From: JAZKFP01 sp040386355
Lineage (GTDB): Bacteria; Pseudomonadota; Gammaproteobacteria; Pseudomonadales; UBA6940
Direction of reading: 5' to 3'
Assembly: GCA_040386355.1 (NCBI GenBank)
Contig: JAZKFP010000146.1
Span: 1-6,340, forward strand
Length of the DNA stretch: 6,340 nt
Shown piece by piece: positions 1 to 4,153 of this stretch; position 1 is the stretch's first letter, and every line of letters begins with the position of its first letter. The notes under the pieces are model-generated. The model saw only the letters and a list, made by a program, of their open reading frames with translations, was not told where the DNA came from and searched no databases. The translations under genes were made by a program, and so were the position numbers.

Positions 1-2
1 GG

Positions 3-878
3 CATCATCAAGAAAATGCTCGACTTGAATTAGCACAAGATTATTTCGCTGCAGGATTGGTAGATCGTGCCGAACGTTTACTACTCGAATTAGTAGAGGT
101 TGGTGGCAAATATCGACGTGATGCTTTAGCTTTCCTTTGTAAAATATATGAACAATTAAAAGATTGGCAGCGTGCTTCAGAAATTGGCGAACAATTATTA
201 AAAGCCGGTGACGCTTACGCAATTATTATGTTGGAACATTACTCGTGCGAACAAGCTGAACAACGTATTAAGCAAGGCGATTTTTCAGGCGCGCGTTCTT
301 TCGTAAGACGGGCAAATCAATTTGATCGACGTTCCATTCGTGCGTTATTAATCTTGGCAAGGATTGCATTGCAAGAAGATCAATTTGAAGAAGTATTAAG
401 TATTGGAGATCGCATTCAGCAACATCATTGGAATTGGGCCGGTACAATACTGCCGACCTATTTAGATAGTTGTCATCGTCTTAATCAACTGGACCGCTAC
501 GAAGCATTTTTATTACGCGTTTTAGAACAAGGTATGTTACCGGAAGCGGCTCTGGCATTGGCGGAAGAATTAGAAAAATCAGAAGGTGTTACAGCCGCTG
601 CAGATTTCTTAGGTAAATCTTTAATTCAACAAGTATCACTACCTTTAATAACGCATTGGATGCAATACGTTATTCAACAACCAGAACACAACAATTCAAC
701 ATTATTACCTATCTTAAAACACCTGCATTTGTGGTGCGCCTCGGTCATTTTACATGCACCGCTTTACCGCTGTGATTCTTGTGGCTACTCCGCGTCCGAA
801 ACATTTTGGCAATGTACACAGTGTCAACAATGGGGACAAGTGAATCCAATTCATCAAGTGGCAGAGCAACGAATGTAA
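3..878 (+). CDS. lapB: LapB (YciM), LPS assembly protein B, 5' end missing
   Basis: LapB is an inner-membrane-anchored TPR protein that regulates LPS synthesis by promoting FtsH-dependent turnover of LpxC. The reading frame is already open at base 3, and about 291 residues are visible. By comparison with the roughly 389-residue E. coli protein, about the first 100 residues (membrane anchor and first TPRs) lie upstream of the window. Near the left edge LAQDYFAAGLVDRAERL matches the family TPR pattern, and TPR-like helical pairs continue through the middle. The C-terminus carries the rubredoxin-like metal site as two CxxC pairs, CDSC (codons from 771 and 780) and CTQC (codons from 813 and 822), inside YRCDSCGYSA...FWQCTQCQQWG. 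The frame ends at TAA 876–878. An internal TTG at 57 can mimic a start but lies inside the conserved TPR. In many gammaproteobacteria lapB is followed directly by pyrF; here another gene pair lies between. Family assignment is firm. Confidence 0.93.
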   Translation, partial: HHQENARLELAQDYFAAGLVDRAERLLLELVEVGGKYRRDALAFLCKIYEQLKDWQRASEIGEQLLKAGDAYAIIMLEHYSCEQAEQRIKQGDFSGARSFVRRANQFDRRSIRALLILARIALQEDQFEEVLSIGDRIQQHHWNWAGTILPTYLDSCHRLNQLDRYEAFLLRVLEQGMLPEAALALAEELEKSEGVTAAADFLGKSLIQQVSLPLITHWMQYVIQQPEHNNSTLLPILKHLHLWCASVILHAPLYRCDSCGYSASETFWQCTQCQQWGQVNPIHQVAEQRM

Positions 879-1032
879 AAAATAAAATTTAAAAATGATA
901 TTTGGAAATTCATGTTTCAAATAAAAGATTGGTTAGTTAATCCAAATTGTAAGGCTATTCCGATTTAAGAATCATAATGTGTGAATAGTTAATTGTTTAA
1001 GAAAATATCTTCAGATGATCCAGAGAGGCTCA
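879..1032 (+). other. Intergenic spacer after lapB with a weak promoter candidate
   Basis: This AT-rich spacer has no credible gene and no convincing intrinsic terminator. The best promoter-like element is CATAAT at 973–978 (five of six to the sigma70 −10 consensus), with TTGTAA at 948–953 upstream. The 19-bp spacing is long, so the match is weak. If real it would drive the DUF4160/DUF2442 pair and possibly pyrF. Confidence 0.2.
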
Positions 1033-1291
1033 ATGCCAATCATAAGTCGGTTTTTGGGAATAATTATTACAATGTACTGGGATGATCATGCCCCGCCTCA
1101 TTTTCATGCAAAATATTCCGACTATGAAATTACCGTTAATATTTTATCTGGCGTTGTTGAAGGAAAGTTTCCTCGAGGTGCTTTGCGTGATGTGCTTGAA
1201 TAGTATGAGCTTCACAATGAGAAGAGTTAATGAATAATTGGATAGTTGTCAGAATGGCGAAACTCCACAACTAATCGCACCGTTGGAGTAA
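1033..1291 (+). pseudogene. DUF4160 family gene, broken by one nonsense codon and two frameshifts
   Basis: The family function is unknown to me. The start chosen is ATG 1033, because MPIISRFLGIIITMYWDDH and PPHFHAKY are the usual DUF4160 opening; AGAGG at 1024–1028 can serve as ribosome site. The upstream in-frame ATG at 1015 adds residues the family lacks. The frame reads well to VLE, then meets TAG 1201–1203 where relatives have Trp (TGG). Past the stop the same frame continues YELHNE, the next family block ELMNNW appears in another frame at 1224–1241, and SCQNGETPQLIAPLE appears in the third frame at 1244–1288, ending in TAA 1289–1291. This is best explained by two extra bases near 1222–1223 and one base lost near 1242–1243. 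The translatable remnant is 56 residues. The three lesions are clustered, so sequencing error is possible but would have to be multiple. It sits directly before the DUF2442 gene, its usual partner. Confidence 0.8.
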
Positions 1292-1296
1292 GCATT

Positions 1297-1584
1297 ATGT
1301 TTCTTCATGTAATAGATGCTAAGTATGTGACGGGCCACAAAGTTGAAGTTGTTTTTAATGATGGTCGCAGAGTGATTGCTGATTTAACAGAAGCTTTGAA
1401 AGGAAAAGTATTTGAAGCTCTTAAAGATAAAGCTGAATTTTCTCATTTAACGGTTGATTCAGAGCTTGGCACTATTTGTTGGGCAAATGGGGCTGATCTA
1501 GCACCAGAATATATATATTTTCAAGCATTCAAGCATGAACCTAATTTACAGCAGCAATTTAAGCAGTGGGGCTATTTGCCTTAA
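1297..1584 (+). CDS. DUF2442 family protein, intact
   Basis: This is a small 95-residue protein of the DUF2442 family, whose biochemical role is not established to my knowledge. ATG 1297 is chosen because GGAG at 1285–1288 lies 8 bases upstream and because FLHVIDAKYVTGHKVEVVFNDG is the normal family N-terminus (beta strands ending in a F-x-DG turn). A longer frame from TTG 1246 would only translate the tail of the DUF4160 remnant out of frame. Family hallmarks are DLTEALKGKVFEALKD and the strongly conserved block LGTICWANGADLAPEYIY. The last 20 or so residues (KHEPNLQQQFKQWGYLP) extend beyond the core. The gene starts 5 bp after the reconstructed stop of the DUF4160 pseudogene, so the two were almost certainly co-transcribed. 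Such pairs resemble two-gene toxin–antitoxin modules in layout, but that role is only a guess. There is no sign of decay in this partner. Confidence 0.82.
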   Translation: MFLHVIDAKYVTGHKVEVVFNDGRRVIADLTEALKGKVFEALKDKAEFSHLTVDSELGTICWANGADLAPEYIYFQAFKHEPNLQQQFKQWGYLP

Positions 1585-1663
1585 AGCCGATTTATAAAAC
1601 CACAACTTTCGATTAAGCTGCATCGCAATTAATGTGTTTTAAGTTCGTTTGGAAATTTTTTTT

Positions 1664-2368
1664 ATGCCTTCAAAAATTCAGTCACCAATTATCGTGGCGT
1701 TGGATGTTGCTACGTTGCAAAAAGCGCGTTCATTAGTTGATATGTTAGATCCGACTTTATGCCGAGTAAAAATTGGCAAAGAATTATTTACTGCGGTCGG
1801 ACCCGCTGTTGTTGAGCACTGTGTTGTTCAAGGTTTTGATGTTTTTCTCGACTTAAAATTTCACGATATCCCTGCGACTGTTGCGTCTGCCTGTAAATCC
1901 GCTGCTGATTTAGGAGTATGGATGCTCACCTTACATGCGTGTGGGGGCGAAGCCATGATGCAAGGAGCAATTGAAAAAATTCAATTAGCTAAACATCAAC
2001 CTTTGCTTGTTGCAGTAACGGTTTTGACCAGCATGGATGAAAGTCAGTGGAATAAGATGGGTTCAAAATTCAATATTTCTGAAGCGGTTGCGCTGTATGC
2101 TGCAATGGCAAAAGACGTTGGAATGGATGGTGTAGTTTCTTCTGCGCATGAAGCGCAATCTATAAAACAAACATGTGGCGCAAATTTTATTCGAGTCTGT
2201 CCTGGAATACGTTGGCAATCTTCTAATCATGATGATCAATCGCGAGTAATGACACCAATACAAGCAATCGAGGCAGGCGCATCGTATTTAGTAATTGGCC
2301 GACCTATTACTCAAGCGCGGGATCCGAAAGAAGCGCTATTGCAATGTATTGAACAGCTTCGGGTTTAA
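1664..2368 (+). CDS. pyrF: Orotidine 5'-phosphate decarboxylase
   Basis: This cytoplasmic enzyme decarboxylates OMP to UMP, the last step of de novo pyrimidine synthesis. The 234-residue length is normal for the bacterial group I family. The catalytic signature DLKFHDIP at residues 63–70 supplies the Asp63–Lys65–Asp68 charge network. The substrate-binding Asp14 (VALD) and Lys39 (KIGKE) are present, as are AVTVLTSM at 117–124, CPGIR at 179–183, the DDQSRVMTP loop near 190–198 and the phosphate-binding IGRP with Arg213. ATG 1664 is chosen over the in-frame TTG 1649 because the TTG overlaps the GGAA (1651–1654) that serves as ribosome site. The gene lies 79 bp after the DUF2442 gene. Its usual neighbour is lapB, now displaced upstream. 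I see no strong promoter just before it, so it may depend on read-through. All key residues are intact. Confidence 0.97.
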   Translation: MPSKIQSPIIVALDVATLQKARSLVDMLDPTLCRVKIGKELFTAVGPAVVEHCVVQGFDVFLDLKFHDIPATVASACKSAADLGVWMLTLHACGGEAMMQGAIEKIQLAKHQPLLVAVTVLTSMDESQWNKMGSKFNISEAVALYAAMAKDVGMDGVVSSAHEAQSIKQTCGANFIRVCPGIRWQSSNHDDQSRVMTPIQAIEAGASYLVIGRPITQARDPKEALLQCIEQLRV

Positions 2369-2456
2369 TTCAAATTTCTAAAAAAACTCTTGAGACCTAT
2401 CGACCTTTAGCGATTTTCTGTGTCGCAATCTTATAAATGTTACTTAATTTACACGC

Positions 2457-2480
2457 GGGCGAATAATTATTCGCCCCTAC
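2457..2480 (-). repeat. REP-like palindrome, copy 1, with GTAG foot
   Basis: GGGCGAATAATTATTCGCCC at 2457–2476 is a perfect 20-bp palindrome. CTAC at 2477–2480 follows directly, so on the minus strand the element reads GTAG and then the palindrome. A GTAG-type tetranucleotide at the foot of a palindrome is a known mark of REP sequences mobilised by REP-associated tyrosine (RAYT) transposases. No transposase is in this window. Assignment to that class is inference from layout. Confidence 0.65.
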
Positions 2481-2560
2481 ATGAAGCATCAAGAACCCAT
2501 TTTAAATTCAGGTTTTATTAAACCTAATTCTTTGCCTAGCTTTCTATTTTTAAGGGATCC

Positions 2561-2583
2561 TAGAGGCGAATAATTATTCGCCC
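2561..2583 (+). repeat. REP-like palindrome, copy 2, inverted relative to copy 1
   Basis: GGCGAATAATTATTCGCC at 2565–2582 repeats the core of copy 1 exactly. The flanking base at 2564 is A instead of G, and the foot reads CTAG (2560–2563) rather than GTAG. Read from its foot the element runs on the + strand, opposite to copy 1, so the two feet face each other across about 80 bp. The changes look like drift in a non-selected copy. Confidence 0.6.
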
Positions 2584-2656
2584 GTCTTGAAAGATGTCTA
2601 TTGATTATTAAATATTTGAAAAGTGTTTTAGGAACCCCCTTTTGTCCTTGATACAA

Positions 2657-2676
2657 ACTGTGATATCGATCACAGT
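2657..2676 (+). promoter_or_regulatory. CRP (cAMP receptor protein) operator, near-perfect
   Basis: ACTGTGATATCGATCACAGT is a palindrome with 8-bp arms around ATCG. It contains the exact CRP consensus core TGTGA (2659–2663), six bases, and TCACA (2670–2674), with centre at 2666.5. The only downstream gene is the secreted helix-hairpin-helix protein at 2768, so that gene is the likely target. An FNR-type or other CRP-family regulator with the same half-site cannot be excluded. Confidence 0.82.
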
Positions 2677-2692
2677 GACTTCTGAGCTTGAT

Positions 2693-2708
2693 TGGTAATT
2701 TCGTTACA
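2693..2708 (+). promoter_or_regulatory. Predicted class II CRP-dependent promoter (extended −10)
   Basis: TG (2693–2694), one base, then TAATTT (2696–2701) makes an extended −10. The hexamer alone is weak, three of six to TATAAT. Placing the transcription start at 2708 puts the CRP site centre at −41.5, the standard class II position, where CRP overlaps and replaces the −35 element. No better −35/−10 pair was seen before the gene. The start site is a prediction from geometry only. Confidence 0.5.
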
Positions 2709-2735
2709 GATCTTTATTCGGGAAAATAAAGATCT
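2708..2735 (+). promoter_or_regulatory. 5'-leader stem-loop before the ComEA-like gene
   Basis: AGATCTTTATT (2708–2718) and AATAAAGATCT (2725–2735) form a perfect 11-bp stem around loop CGGGAA. No T run follows, so it does not look like an intrinsic terminator. If transcription starts at 2708 the hairpin would be the extreme 5' end of the mRNA, where stem-loops commonly protect transcripts from RNase E. It lies 22 bases before the ribosome site GGGGGA (2758–2763). It could instead be an operator on DNA. Confidence 0.6.
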
Positions 2736-2767
2736 AAAAGGAATTATCTTTTAACTTGGGGGAAATT

Positions 2768-3172
2768 ATGTCTAACACAAAACATCAGACCTTTGTTCAA
2801 TTTTCTGAATCTGCACATTCCAAACAACAAGTCGCTAAGAAAATTACTGCGCTTATTAAGCAAATTAGTTTAACAACAGCTGCAGTGGTTTCGTTGACTG
2901 CTGGTGGTTGGTCATTTGCCGCTGAAGAAACACAAGCTGCAACGCCTGCTACAACAACAGCAAGTGTAAGTGTTGAGCAGAAAGTAAACATCAACACGGC
3001 AACAGCGGAAGAACTAGCTGAAGGTTTGAAAGGAGTCGGGCCAGCAAAAGCCGATGCAATTATTAAGTTTAGAGAGTTGCATGGTGCATTTAAAACCATT
3101 GATGATTTAAAACAAGTCAGTGGAATTGGTGATGCGATGGCAGAAAATTTATCTACTCAAATTATTTTTTAA
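2768..3172 (+). CDS. Secreted helix-hairpin-helix (ComEA-like) DNA-binding protein
   Basis: This 134-residue protein is predicted to be exported and to bind DNA without sequence specificity, as ComEA does in the periplasm during natural transformation. ATG 2768 is set by GGGGGA at 2758–2763; the next in-frame Met is far downstream. Residues 1–31 are a long, mostly polar and basic n-region. Residues 32–50 (ISLTTAAVVSLTAGGWSFA) form the hydrophobic core, with likely cleavage around Ala51–Ala52. A Thr/Ala linker (56–68) leads to the ComEA core at 73–134: VNINTATAEELAEGLKGVGPAKA (first hairpin GVGPAKA at 89–95), then FRELHGAFKTIDDLKQVSGIG (second hairpin GIGDAMAE at 119–126). It ends in IIF. This matches the single-domain ComEA/YbaV type with tandem hairpins. 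The unusually long n-region could instead act as a membrane anchor. A perfect CRP site and leader hairpin precede it. Without other com genes in view a competence role is probable, not proven. Confidence 0.85.
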   Translation: MSNTKHQTFVQFSESAHSKQQVAKKITALIKQISLTTAAVVSLTAGGWSFAAEETQAATPATTTASVSVEQKVNINTATAEELAEGLKGVGPAKADAIIKFRELHGAFKTIDDLKQVSGIGDAMAENLSTQIIF

Positions 3173-3212
3173 AATAGTAATTTTGAATTAGGCTGATTCA
3201 AAACTTGAGCTT

Positions 3213-3260
3213 GCAGATGCGTTGAAAGCAATAAGATTAACGCATCTGCTTTATTCGCCT
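3213..3260 (+). terminator. Candidate terminator after the ComEA-like gene
   Basis: GCAGATGCGTT (3213–3223) and AACGCATCTGC (3239–3249) are perfectly complementary 11-bp arms with a 15-base loop, 41 bases after the stop codon. TTTATT follows and is then interrupted by CGCC, so the U tract is poor. The stem is strong enough to stop exonucleases even if termination is partial. Confidence 0.5.
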
Positions 3261-3279
3261 TTGCATTAGATAATTAACA

Positions 3280-3303
3280 ATCAAAAGCTTTTGCTTGATT
3301 TTT
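3280..3303 (+). terminator. Weak second hairpin with T run
   Basis: AAGC (3285–3288) pairs with GCTT (3293–3296) around TTTT. The stem is extended by ATC/GAT past a two-base AA bulge, and TTTTT follows at 3299–3303. The shape is terminator-like but the stem is short and AT-rich. It may back up the stem at 3213–3249. Confidence 0.25.
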
Positions 3304-3383
3304 AAGGCTTTCTGCTTTATCTAGTCTCCTCGGAAGCAAAAAATAATGAGTTGGGCAATATTAGATTAACGCCTTTGGTTCTT

Positions 3384-3411
3384 TTGAAAATCGAAAAAGA
3401 ATAATTATTAA
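3384..3411 (+). promoter_or_regulatory. Predicted sigma70 promoter for the RfaH-like gene
   Basis: TTGAAA (3384–3389; five of six to TTGACA) and TATTAA (3406–3411; four of six to TATAAT) are separated by 16 bp. Transcription would begin near 3418, about 70 bases before the GTG start. The background is AT-rich, so chance matches are common. Confidence 0.4.
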
Positions 3412-3426
3412 AGACGTGTTGTTGTA

Positions 3427-3450
3427 TTAGTGCCTTATTGCTAGCACTAA
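3427..3450 (+). promoter_or_regulatory. Leader hairpin before the RfaH-like gene
   Basis: TTAGTGC (3427–3433) and GCACTAA (3444–3450) form a perfect 7-bp stem with a 10-base loop, 29 bases before the ribosome site GGAGG (3480–3484). It has no T run. It could be an operator or an mRNA 5' stem; nothing in the sequence decides between these. Confidence 0.4.
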
Positions 3451-3490
3451 ACAAACGGATAAACACTTGTAATGCACATGGAGGTTTTTA

Positions 3491-3630
3491 GTGAGTCACA
3501 CTGAGCCGCATCAAGAAATGCGCGCCGATCAAAATGAGCACTCTTCAGATACTGATCAATCTGCTCAAAATAATTGGTTTGTTGTTCACACCAAGTCGCA
3601 TCAAGAAATGCGCGCTGAAGAACAACTTCT
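3491..3630 (+). repeat. In-frame duplication at the 5' end of the RfaH-like gene (90-bp offset)
   Basis: Bases 3491–3530 match 3581–3620 at 31 of 40 positions with no gaps, including an identical 19-base run CGCATCAAGAAATGCGCGC at 3507–3525 and 3597–3615. In protein terms residues 2–13 (SHTEPHQEMRAD) mirror residues 32–43 (VHTKSHQEMRAE). Identity fades on both sides. The 90-bp offset keeps the frame. Confidence 0.85.
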
Positions 3631-4048
3631 CAATCAAGGTTTCCAAGTCTATTTACCCATCGTTACACGCGAAATACACGGTGGTCGTTTTAAACGCGAG
3701 CCACTATTTTCCAATTATCTTTTTTTAGCAAATAAACCTTCTCCTACACAATTCGGCGTTATCCGTAGTACGCGTGGTGTTCAAGGACTTGTTCGTTTTG
3801 GAACTGAATTTGCCATGCTGGAAGGTTCCAGCATACGAGCATTACGCGAACGTGAGCTTGGAATTGCTCCGATTGTACGATTTCAGGAGCAACAGGAAGT
3901 GCGCATCACCGATGGACCTCTTATCGACTTAGATGCCATATATTTATGTCGATGCGGAGTTGAGCGCGCAATGGTGTTATTGAAGCTTCTCAATCGCTCA
4001 CAGCGCATTGAAATAAGCGAACGTTTTTTAACGCCAAAAAGATCGTAA
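3491..4048 (+). CDS. rfaH: RfaH-type NusG paralogue (transcription elongation/antitermination factor)
   Basis: This specialised NusG-family factor is expected to bind elongating RNA polymerase and suppress pausing and termination in long operons, often for surface glycans. GTG 3491 is fixed by GGAGG at 3480–3484, six bases upstream. The 185-residue product has an extra N-terminal segment (1–27). The NGN domain follows at about 28–130: WFVVHTKSHQEMRAEEQL, FQVYLPIVTREI, EPLFSNYLFLA (69–80) and the RfaH-like STRGVQGLVRFG (93–104). A KOW-type C-terminal domain follows, VRITDGPLIDLDAIY (137–151) to the end. Wording such as RGVxxxVRFG and PLFxNYLF favours RfaH over housekeeping NusG. Without the extension the length is about 157 residues, close to E. 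coli RfaH (162). The extension contains a near copy of the start of the NGN domain (see findings). Its position just before a wecA-like gene suggests it serves that glycan locus. Confidence 0.85.
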   Translation: MSHTEPHQEMRADQNEHSSDTDQSAQNNWFVVHTKSHQEMRAEEQLLNQGFQVYLPIVTREIHGGRFKREPLFSNYLFLANKPSPTQFGVIRSTRGVQGLVRFGTEFAMLEGSSIRALRERELGIAPIVRFQEQQEVRITDGPLIDLDAIYLCRCGVERAMVLLKLLNRSQRIEISERFLTPKRS

Positions 4049-4116
4049 TTGATCGACTTTAAATATCCTCAATATTTGCTCATACAGCAGAACCAAATTC
4101 TAAAAAAGATTTAGCC

Positions 4117-4125
4117 TGCTACACT
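4117..4125 (+). promoter_or_regulatory. Possible extended −10 promoter before wecA-like gene
   Basis: TG (4117–4118), C, TACACT (4120–4125) forms an extended −10. No recognisable −35 lies 16–18 bp upstream. A start near 4132 would leave a leader of about 22 bases ending in AGGAA (4142–4146). CTGAG (4124–4128) and CTCAG (4139–4143) can pair and touch the ribosome site, but five pairs are weak. Read-through from the RfaH-like gene, 105 bp upstream, is the alternative. Confidence 0.35.
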
Positions 4126-4153
4126 GAGCTCAAATTAACTCAGGAATTTTCCC

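Larger units (their letters stand above)
2369..2656. other. Intergenic region holding an inverted pair of REP-like palindromes
   Basis: This stretch between pyrF and the CRP site has no gene on either strand. It contains the two palindromic repeats listed separately and, between them, a small perfect hairpin with 6-bp arms, AGGTTT (2510–2515) and AAACCT (2520–2525), with loop TATT. The arrangement palindrome–hairpin–palindrome spans 2457–2583. I see no convincing pyrF terminator: GCGA...TCGC around 2410–2430 has only 4-bp arms and no T run. Confidence 0.6.
3173..3490. other. Intergenic region between the ComEA-like gene and the RfaH-like gene
   Basis: No gene is supported on either strand here. 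The region holds an 11-bp stem after the ComEA-like gene (3213–3249), a weak bulged hairpin followed by five T (3280–3303), a promoter-like pair (3384–3411) and a 7-bp hairpin (3427–3450). An ops-type element (GGCGGTAG core) was looked for by eye on both strands and not found. Confidence 0.5.

Noticed and set aside
879..1032. tRNA remnant or attachment site at the boundary of the DUF4160/DUF2442 cassette
   Set aside because: No cloverleaf, no CCA-type end and no direct repeats were found that flank the cassette on both sides.
1246..1296. Longer N-terminus for the DUF2442 protein from TTG 1246
   Set aside because: These codons cover the reconstructed tail of the DUF4160 gene in another frame, and GGAG plus family alignment support ATG 1297.
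1649..1663. TTG start for PyrF adding MEIFF
   Set aside because: The TTG overlaps the ribosome site and the added residues are not part of the family; ATG 1664 fits better.
2063..2263. Minus-strand open frame of 66 codons inside pyrF
   Set aside because: It lies wholly within a well-conserved gene, its product is Arg/Cys-rich with no recognisable domain, and no ribosome site was seen.
2457..2583. CRISPR array from the two repeated palindromes
   Set aside because: There are only two copies, in inverted rather than direct orientation, with an 80-bp spacer and no cas genes.
2797..3099. Minus-strand open frame of 100 codons opposite the ComEA-like gene
   Set aside because: It mirrors the Ala/Thr-rich codons of the real gene. 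The + strand has a strong ribosome site, signal peptide and a known domain.
3397..3411. AATAATTATT near 3400 as a third copy of the REP-like palindrome
   Set aside because: Only the AT centre is shared; the GGGCG/CGCCC arms are absent, and such runs are expected in AT-rich DNA.
3534..3728. + strand open frame of 64 codons inside the RfaH-like gene
   Set aside because: It is an out-of-frame shadow of the NGN domain with no domain or ribosome site of its own.
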